NCBI GenBank assembly: GCA_022482925.1 | Contig: JAKVOG010000003.1 | Span: 186,001 to 250,000 of the forward strand | Length of the DNA: 64,000 nt | Direction: 5' to 3' | From: Selenomonas sp. | Lineage (GTDB): Bacteria > Bacillota > Negativicutes > Selenomonadales > Selenomonadaceae | Shown here: piece by piece, positions 6,496 through 15,375 of the stretch | Layout: each line of letters opens with the position of its first letter | How positions within the stretch are numbered: position 1 is the stretch's first letter | Notes under the pieces: generated by a model | What the model was told of the DNA's origin: nothing | What the model saw: only the letters and a program-made list of their open reading frames with translations | The model's database searches: none | Translations under genes and position numbers: made by a program

Positions 6496-8004
6496 GAAAT
6501 GCCGCTTTCCCTTGTAATCAAGCCACATTGGGGACATTCGACTTTCGATTAGGAAGTGGGATGCGGATATCTGAGCATACTAGATACACCATATCCATCA
6601 TGTTTTGAATATTCCTAAAGCCATATGCCTTACGGATGATCAGCTTGATTTTGTTGTTAGTTGCTTCGATTCTCGCATTACTCAGACCGAGGCAGATCGT
6701 ATTAAGGATATGCTTCTTGTGACGTTTGATCTTTTTGTAGAGAGCTTTGAAAGCAGGTATTCTGCTATGGCTCGCCCACCAGAGCCAGTGTTTCAACTCA
6801 GCCTCCGCCTGCTCAACATCAGTTGACTTTAACAGAAGCCGCAGTGATTCTTTTAGGCAGTAAGCCCTGTACAACTGAGGATCCTTCGCCTGGATTATAT
6901 CCAGCCGGATCTGCTGCTTTTCGGTCAGGTGTTCATGAGCTTTGCCAAGCGTGTAGCTGGAATTCTTGATTTCGGATGCCTTGGCTCTAGCCGCCTGAAC
7001 TTCGGAGACGATTTTGTCACCGGCCTTCGGACGGCCTCGCTTCTGTGGATTATCCCTGGACATTTGCTTTGCCTTCTCATAGGCAACACGCCAGCGATCC
7101 TTACGGACTGCGTCAAGCGCCTCCATAGCCCATTCGACGACGTGGAAAGGATCTACACAGCGTTCACAATCAGGAGTAAACTCATTGACGCAGTCGGTGA
7201 TCCAACGTGCTCCATCACCAGTAACAACTTTGATGCTGGCGAGCTGATCGTCAGTGAGACTTTTATAAAATTGTTCGAGCACAGATTTGCCGTGGCCATC
7301 GGCAACCCAGACAACTGTATTGGTATCGTGATTTACGACTATCGTGATGTACTTGTGCCCCTTCCGGTAACTAGTCTCATCGATACCGATATTCACCAAT
7401 CCGTTCAAACGCCTGGCTCGTTCCGGCTCCAGGTCTCGCAAAGCTCTGAACATGCAATTTCCAACGGTCTGCCAGTCGATCCGCATGTAGCTAGACACAG
7501 CGCTGCGTGGTAAATATGTGGCAAGCCATGCAACTGTCAGATCGAAATCCTTTGTGAAACTGCTCTGGGCATACGCCCATGGAACAGCAGCGGTAATAAC
7601 ACCATGTTCCGGGCAGATGATTCGATGGGGAGCCGCTTCGATCTCAACGATGATTCCTGAAAAGTCCAGCCCACGCCAGATCTTATTTTTCTTGGTCGGC
7701 CGGTCGTATCTGGGGAGGTGTCTTCTCCCGCAGAAAGGGCAGTCATCCTGATGCCAAGCAGTAGGACGAGCCTTGATCCGAAGATGTGTGACACCATCCA
7801 CATCATTGTAGAAGTTGTAAGATTCTACAACAGTGTTCTTGACATTGAGAAGTTTTTTGCATAAGATATCAGCAGAAGCCATCTTGATTCTCCTTTATCG
7901 TTGATGTTTGGTCGCTGATACTATACAGGAGTCAGGGTGGCTTTTCAATATGTGATTGTTAAAAACAGTGGGCGAGGCAGAGGCTACTTACCCACAATCA
8001 TGCC
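6479..8004 (-). mobile_element. ISL3-family insertion sequence
   Basis: The ends are set by an 18-base imperfect inverted repeat: GGCAT then three variable bases then TGTGGGTAAG at 6479-6496, and its complement at 7987-8004. That gives a 1526-bp element with one transposase gene. The 8-bp target duplication expected for ISL3 is not present in the flanks, which suggests rearrangement after insertion. Confidence 0.8.
6518..7882 (-). CDS. ISL3-family transposase
   Basis: The 454-residue transposase has an N-terminal zinc ribbon (CPFCGRR, then ICPEHG), an HTH around SAVSSYMRIDWQTVG, and the ISL3 DDE catalytic core with IGIDETSYRKGH, TGDGARWI, DPFHVVEW and the C-terminal Glu region SNARIEATNNKIK. 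The gene is intact and full length and starts at an ATG behind AAGGAG. The element sits between the MarR gene and an IS3 element. Confidence 0.95.
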   Translation of the reverse strand: MASADILCKKLLNVKNTVVESYNFYNDVDGVTHLRIKARPTAWHQDDCPFCGRRHLPRYDRPTKKNKIWRGLDFSGIIVEIEAAPHRIICPEHGVITAAVPWAYAQSSFTKDFDLTVAWLATYLPRSAVSSYMRIDWQTVGNCMFRALRDLEPERARRLNGLVNIGIDETSYRKGHKYITIVVNHDTNTVVWVADGHGKSVLEQFYKSLTDDQLASIKVVTGDGARWITDCVNEFTPDCERCVDPFHVVEWAMEALDAVRKDRWRVAYEKAKQMSRDNPQKRGRPKAGDKIVSEVQAARAKASEIKNSSYTLGKAHEHLTEKQQIRLDIIQAKDPQLYRAYCLKESLRLLLKSTDVEQAEAELKHWLWWASHSRIPAFKALYKKIKRHKKHILNTICLGLSNARIEATNNKIKLIIRKAYGFRNIQNMMDMVYLVCSDIRIPLPNRKSNVPNVA

Positions 8005-8126
8005 CGAAGCCTCCTTTTAGTATACATTTGCTAATTACTATCCCTGTGTGTTAGCATAGTTGTCAGTGATAGATGAAAGCTTTTGTGTTACCATAGATGG
8101 GTATCACAGAAAGGAGCTAGACAACT

Positions 8127-8621
8127 ATGCAATATAGCAATGAACTTCGTGAGGCAGTGTTACGACGCCTACTTCCTCCACAGAATGAATCCATCAACAA
8201 GGTAGCCTCTGCCGAAGGAATCTCTGAACAAACCCTTCGCAATTGGTTGGCAAAGGCAAAGACAGACGGAACATCTGCCAGCGACTTTGAACGCCCTGCT
8301 GACAAATGGAGTACGCAGGATAAATTTCTCATCGTCGTTGAAACAGCCAGTATGAATGAAGAAGCCTTGGCAGAATATGCTCGCAAGAAAGGCCTTTATG
8401 TCGATCAGATCAAGTCCTGGCGCGATGCGTGCCTGAATGCCAATGGCGGTGTCGCAAAAGAAGCTGCCCGTTTGCACAAGGAACTCAAGGCTACCGAGCG
8501 GGAAAACCGTAAGCTGGGAAAAGAACTTGCCCGTAAGGAAAAAGCTCTAGCAGAAACTGCAGCTTTACTCGTTCTAAGAAAAAAAGCCGATGCGATCTGG
8601 GGGGACAACGAGGACGAATGA
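8127..8621 (+). CDS. IS3-family transposase OrfA
   Basis: The 164-residue protein has two helix-turn-helix units, the first around INKVASAEGISEQTLRNWL and the second around EEALAEYARKKGLYVDQIKSW, followed by a long charged coiled coil ending in LRKKADAIWG. It would bind the element ends. It ends in a 4-base ATGA overlap with orfB, so OrfB is expected by translational coupling rather than as a frameshifted fusion. The longer-than-usual OrfA is typical of one IS3 subgroup. Confidence 0.92.
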   Translation: MQYSNELREAVLRRLLPPQNESINKVASAEGISEQTLRNWLAKAKTDGTSASDFERPADKWSTQDKFLIVVETASMNEEALAEYARKKGLYVDQIKSWRDACLNANGGVAKEAARLHKELKATERENRKLGKELARKEKALAETAALLVLRKKADAIWGDNEDE

Positions 8622-9715
8622 TCAGCGCCTCAGATCGCGCAAATGCTGTACAGCTGATTTTAGAAGCTATGCACCATGGTGCTGGTTGTGCTGCGGCCTG
8701 TGAGGCTCTCGGCATTACTGAGCGGACCTATTTCCGCTGGCAAAAATTACAAAAAGAACATGGAAACATCTCCGATTTACGGCCGACTGCTAAACGATCG
8801 GTTCCTGCCAACAAACTAAGTGAGAATGAACGCCAGAAAATCATCGATACGGTTACCCAGGAAGACTACAAGGATATGCCTCCGTGTGAAATTGTACCAG
8901 CACTTGCTGACAAGGGGCAGTACCTCGCCTCAGAATCCACCTTTTACCGGGTTCTTCGTCAGAAAGGAATGGCAGGCCGTCGCGGCCGTGCTGCAGCTCC
9001 GGTAAAACGTAAGATTTCTACTCATTATGCAACGGGACCGAACCAGGTCTGGATGTGGGACATCACATATCTTAACGGACCGGTGAAAGGAACATTCTAC
9101 TACCTGTATTTGATTTCTGACCTGTACAGTCGCGACATTGTTGGCTGGGAAGTGTGGCAGGAAGAGTCCGCTGAGCATGCCAGCGAACTGATACAACGAG
9201 CGACACTGCAACAGAAACGCCTGACGACCAGTCCCCTCGTGCTGCATTCAGATAATGGAAGCCCCATGAAGGGAGCAACAATGCTGACAACGCTTTATGC
9301 GCTCGGTATTACACCGTCCAACAGCAGACCTCGGGTCAGTAATGACAATGCCTATGCTGAATCACTTTTTCGCACCTTGAAATACCGTCCAAACTACCAG
9401 CCTAAAGGCTTTGAAAGGCTAGAAGATGCAAGAGCATGGTGTCAACGCTTTGTTGAATGGTATCGATGTAAACACCACCATAGTGGAATTAAGTTTTTGA
9501 CACCAGCTCAGCGCCACAATGGAGAAGGTGAGACTATCCTGACCAAGCGACATGAAGTCTATCTTGCAGCCAAGCAGGCCCATCCAGAACGCTGGAATGG
9601 TCGCAAGACACGTGACTGGATGTTAGAGGATATCGTATTCCTGAATCCTGACAAAAAAGTCCTAGAAGGAGATTATGCTGCCCTTTTCGAACATACAGTC
9701 GAATCTGGAGCATAG
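8618..9715 (+). CDS. IS3-family transposase OrfB (DDE integrase)
   Basis: The 365-residue protein carries an N-terminal HTH (ALGITERTYFRWQ), an HTH_21-like region, and the rve integrase core. The DDE residues are visible in WMWDITYL, LHSDNGSPM and NAYAESLFRTLKYRP. It is the catalytic transposase of the element and has no frame breaks. It starts at the ATG overlapping the orfA stop. Confidence 0.95.
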   Translation: MISASDRANAVQLILEAMHHGAGCAAACEALGITERTYFRWQKLQKEHGNISDLRPTAKRSVPANKLSENERQKIIDTVTQEDYKDMPPCEIVPALADKGQYLASESTFYRVLRQKGMAGRRGRAAAPVKRKISTHYATGPNQVWMWDITYLNGPVKGTFYYLYLISDLYSRDIVGWEVWQEESAEHASELIQRATLQQKRLTTSPLVLHSDNGSPMKGATMLTTLYALGITPSNSRPRVSNDNAYAESLFRTLKYRPNYQPKGFERLEDARAWCQRFVEWYRCKHHHSGIKFLTPAQRHNGEGETILTKRHEVYLAAKQAHPERWNGRKTRDWMLEDIVFLNPDKKVLEGDYAALFEHTVESGA

Positions 9716-9828
9716 TCAGTAGATGCACATATAAAATTTGAAGAATTACTGACAACTACCTTGACATCGAGCGATTCCTGCCGTTTTGCTATGTCTTGTC
9801 AGGTCTGGTAAAAATCAAAGGCTGGGTA

Positions 9829-9882
9829 TTGTTTTTGGATGAGGATATGCTATAATAAAATCATCAAATGAATAAATGCTCA
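9829..9882 (+). promoter_or_regulatory. Promoter with ArsR/SmtB-like operator
   Basis: TTGTTT at 9829 and TATAAT at 9851 are 16 bases apart. Right after the -10 box lies TGAATAAATGCTCA (9869-9882), an imperfect dyad of the TGA-N8-TCA kind bound by ArsR/SmtB metal sensors such as CadC and CzrA. It would cover the transcription start of the metal P-ATPase. No ArsR-family gene is in the window, so the regulator would act from elsewhere. Confidence 0.5.
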
Positions 9883-9918
9883 TATATTGCGGCTTAATCT
9901 TTTTGAGGAGTGAAGTGA

Positions 9919-11809
9919 ATGAACGAAACGCAAAAAAAGAATCTGGCCCGCATCCTTATTGCGGCGGGACTGATGCTTGGGCTGGCTTATCTGCCGCTGC
10001 AGGGCGGGATGCGGTTCCTGGCCTATATGGTGCCTTATCTGATCGTTGGTTATGATATCCTTTGGGAGGCAGCGGAGGGAATCCGGGAGCGTCAGCCGTT
10101 TGATGAGTGCCTGCTGATGGCAGTGGCTACGATTGGCGCGATGGCGCTGGCCGTGTATGAGGATGGTGATTATACCGAGGGCATCGCTGTTATGTTGTTC
10201 TTCCAGATCGGCGAATGGTTCGAGTCCTATGCGGTTGGGCGCAGCCGTCGGAATATCAGCGAGCTCATGGATATCCGTCCGGATTATGCCAATGTGGCGT
10301 GCAGCAATGGTCAGTGGGAGAAGGTTTCCCCGGCTGATGTAGCGGTCGGCACGGTGATCCTGGTCCGGCCGGGTGAAAAGATCCCGATTCGATGGCGTGA
10401 TTGTCGAGGGACAGTCCAATCTCAATACGGTTGCCCTGACGGGAGAAAGCCTGCCACGGGAAGCCGGAGAGGGTGATGCGGTCATCAGTGGCAGCATCAA
10501 TATCAATGGTGTGCTCAAGGTCCGCACGACCAAGGATTTCGGGGAGTCGACGGCATCGAAGATCCTGGAACTGGTGGAAGAGGCGGTTCGCGTAAGGCGA
10601 AATCTGAGGATTTCATCGCGAAGTTTGCCCGCGTCTATACGCCGATCGTTGTGTATGCGGCGATTGCACTGGCCATCCTGCCACCGGTGATCCGCTTGCT
10701 TGGCCTGGGGCTGGCACCGGAATGGGGGACCTGGATCTACCGGTCGCTTATCTTCCTGGTCATCAGCTGCCCGTGTGCGCTGGTTATCAGTATTCCGCTG
10801 AGCTTCTTTGCCGGGATCGGCGGAGCCAGCCGTCATGGTGTCCTGGTCAAGGGCGCGAATTATCTGGAGACGTTGTCGGAAGTCGATACGGTGGTCTTTG
10901 ATAAGACCGGTACGCTGACGGAAGGCGTATTCCAGGTCACGGCCGTTCATCCGGAGCGAATCGATGAGCGGGAACTGCTGCATATGGCTGCCCACGTGGA
11001 GCGGTTCTCTACGCATCCGATTGCGGATTCTTTGCGGCGCGCCTACCAGGATGAGGATGATGACTGTCTGGTGGAGCAGGTCGAAGAGATTGCCGGGCAG
11101 GGAATCCGGGCCCGCATCAATGGCGATACCGTCTGCGTGGGCAACAGCCGGATGATGGAGGCAGTGGGGGCCGACTGGCATGCCTGTGATAAAGTCGGCA
11201 CGATCATCCATGTGGCAATCAATCAGGTGTATGCCGGTCACATCGTCATTTCGGATGTGGTCAAGGCACATGCAGAGAAAGCGATTGCGGCGCTGCACGC
11301 GAATGGCATCGATCAGACGGTCATGCTGACCGGGGATGCCAGGCCGCGTGGCGGATCATGTCGCGGGAGAACTGGGCATAGACACGGTGTTCAGTGAGCT
11401 GCTGCCACAGGATAAGGTGAGCAAGGTGGAGGAACTGCTGGCGGGCAGACAGAAAGCGAAGGGCCGGCTGGCCTTTGTCGGCGATGGCATCAATGATGCG
11501 CCGGTCCTGTCACGGGCGGATGTCGGGATTGCCATGGGGGCTCTGGGATCGGATGCGGCGATTGAGGCCGCGGATGTCGTCCTGATGGATGATGATCCGT
11601 TGAAGATTGCTGTGGCGCAGCGGATTGCCCGGAAGACGCTGCGCATCGTTCACCAGAATATCTATTTTGCGATCGGGATCAAGGTGCTGGTACTGGGCCT
11701 GGGCGCTGTGGGGCTGGCCAATATGTGGGCCGCGATCTTTGCGGATGTCGGCGTGATGGTCCTGGCGGTGCTCAATGCTATGCGGGCGCTGTTCATCCGG
11801 ACGGCGTAA
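9919..11809 (+). CDS. Cd/Zn-type P1B ATPase, three frame breaks
   Basis: Joined across three indels, this encodes a heavy-metal efflux ATPase of about 630 residues without an N-terminal metal-binding domain. It has the actuator motif ALTGESLP, the CPx motif SCPCALVIS, the phosphorylation site DKTGTLTEG, the HP motif STHPIAD and the hinge GDGINDAPVL. The CPC motif points to Zn, Cd or Pb export. The frame breaks are an extra C near 10390 (after EKIPI), a missing G near 10583, and an extra C near 11346 (after TGDARP). All motifs are otherwise intact, so I read the breaks as sequencing errors. An ArsR-like operator lies upstream. Confidence 0.88.
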
Positions 11810-11829
11810 CGGATTGCTTTCGGATATGA

Positions 11830-11877
11830 AAGGCGGTATCTTTTCTGTTGGACTTGCAGGAAAGATACCGCCTTTTA
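11830..11877 (+). terminator. Rho-independent terminator
   Basis: A 14-bp perfect stem (11830-11843 with 11861-11874) centred on GGCGGTATC, with four T residues at its 3' end, closes the P-ATPase transcript. Confidence 0.85.
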
Positions 11878-11922
11878 TGATAGAATAGAAGCAGAGTAGA
11901 AGACACCGAAGGGGGATTTCAC

Positions 11923-12725
11923 ATGTCCGTAAAATTATTCGTCACCGATCTGGATGGTACGCTGCTGCCGAATGGCCGCATCGTTTCACCGGGCAATATC
12001 AAAGCCGTGCAGGCAGCCGTGAAGGCCTGGCGTCACGGTTACCATTGCTACCGGACGGATGTATCAGGCGGCGCTGCCTGTAGCTGAGGCCCTGGGCGTC
12101 AATGTTCCGATCATCACCTATAACGGGGCTCTGATCAAGGATACTGAGGGCACGGTGCTGTACAGTCAGTTTCTGCCGACGTCGATCGTTGGTGAGGTTG
12201 CCGATTTCTGTCGGGCACAGGGCTGGCATATACAGTCGTATAATCAGGATGAGCTGTATTTTGCCGAGTATGACCGGTTTGCCGAGTTCTACGAGGGCGA
12301 GCAGCAGATCAAGGGGCACACGGTCGGCTGGGATGGCCTGAAGCAGCAGAATGACAGCGTGTCGAAGATGCTTTCCATTACGGACAGCAAGGAGGAGACC
12401 GACCAGCGTGTCGCCATCCTGCAGGAGCGGTTCGGCGACCAGATTGATGCGGTGCGGTCCAATGCACGCTATGCTGAGATTATCAGCAAGGGCGTTTCCA
12501 AGGCATCGGGCATCCAGCGGCTGGCAGAGGTGCTGAAGGTGCCAATGGCAGAGACGATGGCCATCGGGGATGGTGACAATGATCTGCCGATGCTCCATGC
12601 AGCCGGTAAGAGTGTGGCGATGGGCAATGCGGGTGAGAACGTGAAAAGCAGTCTGTGACTATGAGACTGGGGACTGTCTGGACGACGGATTTGCCCAGGC
12701 AATCTATGAGTATGTGTTGAAGTGA
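11923..12725 (+). CDS. Cof-type HAD phosphatase, two frame breaks
   Basis: Joined across two extra bases (near 12033 and 12652) this encodes about 266 residues of a Cof/YbhA-type HAD-IIB phosphatase. Motif I is FVTDLDGTLL at the N-terminus, motif II is the Thr of IATGRMYQ, and motif IV is GDGDNDLPML near the C-terminus. Such enzymes dephosphorylate sugar phosphates or cofactors such as PLP or FMN; the substrate cannot be told. The second break falls just after VKSS, and in the corrected frame the protein ends with ETGDCLDDGF and a stop at 12723-12725. It is followed after 9 bases by an oxidoreductase gene, probably in one operon. Confidence 0.85.
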
Positions 12726-12734
12726 GGCGGTAAC

Positions 12735-13724
12735 ATGAGATTAGCAGTGATTGGTACGGGGAAGATTGTCAAGGACGCTTTTGAGGCATTGCAGGACATT
12801 CCCGCTGAGAAGATCACCGTGCAGGCGGTATTCGGCCGTCCGCATAGCCGCAAAAAGGCAGAGGCACTGGCCAATACCTATGGTGTGCCCGAGGTGTATA
12901 CGGATTATGCCGAACTGCTGGCGAAGGCATCGGTTGATTTCGTCTATATCGGTCTGGTGAACAGCGCGCATTTTGACTATGCAAAGCAGGCGCTGCTGGC
13001 GGGCAAGAATGTCATTCTGGAAAAACCTTCGACCTCATCTTATGCAGAAACGAAGGAACTGGCCAAGCTGGCCGTAGAAAAAGGCTTGTATCTTTTTGAG
13101 GCGGTGACATTGCTGCATATGCCGAATTTCGAGGGGATCAGGCGGTCACTGAATGAGATCGGTGACATCAAGCTGATCCAGTGCAACTATTCCCAGTATT
13201 CCAGCCGCTATGATGCCTATAAAGAAGGAAATGTGCTGCCGGCACTGGACCCGGCAATGTATGGCGGTGCGCTCTATGATATCAACATCTATAATCTGAA
13301 CTTTGTCATCGGGCTATTCGGTGCCCCGGAAGCAGTCCGTTATACGGCCAATAAGGGCTTTAACGGGGTGGATACGTCTGGTGTGCTTTTGCTGCAATAT
13401 ACGGATTTTACAGCGGTCTGTGTGGGCGCTAAAGATTCGGAAAGCCCTTGCGGGATCACGATTCAGGGGGATAATGGGTATATCCGGGTCGATGGTGCGC
13501 CGAATGTGCTGACGAATTTCACCCTGGCGGTAAAAGGGCGGAAGGCGAAAACGAAGGCGCTCAATGCATACACGCACCGGATGGTTCATGAGTTCCTCGA
13601 TTTTGCTGATATCTACGCGCGGGGCGATTATGAGCAGATGAAGGATGGGCTGAAGACGTCGAAACTGGTGATTCAGACGGCTGAACGGGCTGGCGAGAGT
13701 GCGGGCATTTCGTTTGGTCAATAA
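12735..13724 (+). CDS. Gfo/Idh/MocA-family oxidoreductase
   Basis: The 329-residue protein starts with a Rossmann NAD(P)-binding fold (RLAVIGTGKIVKDAF), has the family motif EKPSTSSYAET near residue 97, and a C-terminal alpha/beta substrate domain (residues 125-325). These enzymes oxidise or reduce sugars, inositols or related compounds; the substrate is unknown here. It lies 9 bases after the HAD phosphatase gene, which would fit a sugar-phosphate pathway, but that is only an inference. A GAGGCGG box precedes the ATG. Confidence 0.88.
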   Translation: MRLAVIGTGKIVKDAFEALQDIPAEKITVQAVFGRPHSRKKAEALANTYGVPEVYTDYAELLAKASVDFVYIGLVNSAHFDYAKQALLAGKNVILEKPSTSSYAETKELAKLAVEKGLYLFEAVTLLHMPNFEGIRRSLNEIGDIKLIQCNYSQYSSRYDAYKEGNVLPALDPAMYGGALYDINIYNLNFVIGLFGAPEAVRYTANKGFNGVDTSGVLLLQYTDFTAVCVGAKDSESPCGITIQGDNGYIRVDGAPNVLTNFTLAVKGRKAKTKALNAYTHRMVHEFLDFADIYARGDYEQMKDGLKTSKLVIQTAERAGESAGISFGQ

Positions 13725-13736
13725 GGACGGTCAATG

Positions 13737-13783
13737 AAAAAGGCTGAGGTGCGGTTCTTGGGGAATCGCGCCTCAGCCTCTTC
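13737..13783. terminator. Bidirectional terminator
   Basis: AGGCTGAGG-T-GCG at 13741-13753 pairs with 13767-13779 with one G-T pair. On the minus strand it is followed by a run of five T residues. It sits between convergent genes and serves both, mainly the minus-strand one. Confidence 0.8.
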
Positions 13784-13789
13784 TATTGT

Positions 13790-14263
13790 TCAGGGAAATA
13801 CGGTCCACAGTACCAGCAGGACGGCCAGGACAACTTTGCCACCGGCAGCTATGGCGCCGACAGAAGCGCCAAATGGATTCGTATCGGGGTCCATATACTG
13901 CTTCAGCCGGGCCAGCAGGTCGTCATCGCTATTGGTGCGGACCAGTTCGCGCAGTTTGCGGTAGTCCAGCAGGGCATCGATGAGGATGGCGGCGGCAACC
14001 AGCCCAAACAGGATGAGCTGCCAGGGGCGGAGCTCGGCATAGCCATAGACGAGCAGCATACCGGCAATATCGAAGGAATAGATGAGCAGTGAGATAATCA
14101 GGAACTGCCGGATTATCGTCCGGCCAGAGAAGAATTTCAGCAGGGATTCCAGTTCATCCTGTGCGGTATTGTCTTCCTGATCTGTTTGTGATGTTTGTTT
14201 CATGAAGGCATGAAATATGACGGTTGAGAAGCAGAGCCAGAACAGTGCATAACATTGAAGCAT
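13790..14263 (-). CDS. Small inner-membrane protein, unknown
   Basis: The 157-residue protein has an N-terminal hydrophobic helix (MLQCYALFWLCFSTVIF), a short acidic segment (TDQEDNTAQDELESLL), two central helices (IIRQFLIISLLIYS and LILFGLVAAAILIDALL), a polar loop and a last helix (VVLAVLLVLWTVF). I chose the ATG at 14263, which has an AAAGGATG box, over an upstream extension lacking one. I do not recognise the family. It lies downstream of the TtcA-like gene on the same strand. Confidence 0.65.
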   Translation of the reverse strand: MLQCYALFWLCFSTVIFHAFMKQTSQTDQEDNTAQDELESLLKFFSGRTIIRQFLIISLLIYSFDIAGMLLVYGYAELRPWQLILFGLVAAAILIDALLDYRKLRELVRTNSDDDLLARLKQYMDPDTNPFGASVGAIAAGGKVVLAVLLVLWTVFP

Positions 14264-14312
14264 GGGAATCAGACATCCTTTCAAGTGGGAAGTAGTGTGC
14301 TGTTGCAGTGGG

Positions 14313-15117
14313 TTATTTTTTCCTGCCCAGATAGCGGAAATAGGTTTCACGCATCTCATCACGGGTCTTGGCTGCCGGCCAGAGTTCGCCGAGTGCTCCC
14401 TGGCGCATGCCCGAGGCCAGATGGTCGTAGAGATCCGGTGTGTCTTTGCTCAGACCGGCGATGAGTTCCTTTACCGTCTGGCGGATCGTATTGCCATCAT
14501 GCGGGCAGGGGACGGAATTGGCTGGAAGCCATGGCAGGCGATCGCATCGATCATTTCCTGTTCGCGGAAATAGACCAGCGGGCGATGACGGTGAGCCCGG
14601 TCCGGTCGAGATAGGTCTTCGGGGTAAAGGTATTGAGCTGACCGGAATACAGGAGACTCATGAAGAAGGTCTCGACGGCATCATCGTTGTGATGCGCATA
14701 GGCGATCTTGTTCATGCCATGCTCGACGGCATAGTGATTCATGGCCCCGCGGCGGAAATAAGCGCAGGTGTAGCAGGGGCTTTTGCCGGCCTGCTCGTCA
14801 ATGGCACCGGCGATATCCACATCGACAACATCGTACGGGATATCCAGCGATTCCATGAAACTGCGGATGCGGTCTGTATTGAAGTCAGCCAGCTGGCCGG
14901 TTGTCTCATCTTTGAAGAGTGGATTGATGGTCAGGGCGGATATTTTGAAATCCTTGTGCAGGCGCTGGCGCAGGATAGCCATGGCGTAGGCCAGGAAAAT
15001 GCTGTCCTTGCCGCCGGAAACACCAATCAGGATATGATCGTCATCTTCAATCATCTCGAACTCGACAACGGCACGCATAAGCTTGCTGAAATATAACTGT
15101 GGGATATTGATTTTCAT
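14313..15117 (-). CDS. TtcA-like tRNA 2-thiolation protein, two frame breaks
   Basis: The N-terminal 180 residues read cleanly: LMRAVVEFEMIEDDD, the PP-loop GVSGGKDS near residue 38, and a CxxC in SPCYTCAYFRRG near residue 118. TtcA uses a 4Fe-4S cluster bound by such cysteines to thiolate cytidine 32 of tRNA. Two single-base losses (near 14581 and 14515) move the C-terminus into other frames. When restored it continues LVYFREQEM, then PSPCPHDGN with the third cluster cysteine, and ends RYLGRKK at 14313. The relative TilS is less likely because of the CxxC. The breaks look like read errors. Confidence 0.8.
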
Positions 15118-15272
15118 CGGATGGCCCTCTCTGAATTGTATAAAATAGTCGAATACTTCTATTATAACGGAATCAAAGGCAGAAGACAAAAAAATTCACG
15201 GTTTATTGGTGGACAGGAAAAGTTGGATTACACCATTGAAAAAATAAATTTTGCCGGAACAGGCTGTATGAC

Positions 15273-15302
15273 TGGACGGAGCGCCGGTTTTTGCGCTATA
15301 AT
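15273..15302 (+). promoter_or_regulatory. Promoter of the CBS-pyrophosphatase gene
   Basis: A perfect TATAAT at 15297-15302 lies about 75 bases before the gene, with a weak -35 (TGGACG near 15273). The rest of the divergent gap between the TtcA-like gene and this one shows nothing else I can name. Confidence 0.45.
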
Positions 15303-15375
15303 ACTTGTTAGACTATGTAAGAGGCGACGCAGGAATCTGTGATTCGTTACGATATTGAGGAGGAATTGTCTTACT

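Larger units (their letters stand above)
8057..9758 (+). mobile_element. IS3-family insertion sequence, complete
   Basis: TAGTTGTCAGTGA at 8057-8069 and its near-perfect complement at 9746-9758 (12 of 13 bases) mark the ends of a 1.7-kb element holding orfA and orfB. Only 52 bases separate it from the ISL3 right end. No direct target repeat is visible. Confidence 0.82.

Noticed and set aside
8057-9758. Direct target repeats flanking the second IS3 element
   Set aside because: The 3-5 bases outside the inverted repeats differ (GCA before, CCT after), so no duplication is claimed.
9880-11298. A 472-residue minus-strand frame opposite the P-ATPase
   Set aside because: It is a shadow of the opposite coding strand; composition is rich in His, Arg and Ile in the shadow pattern, and the plus strand has all P-ATPase motifs.
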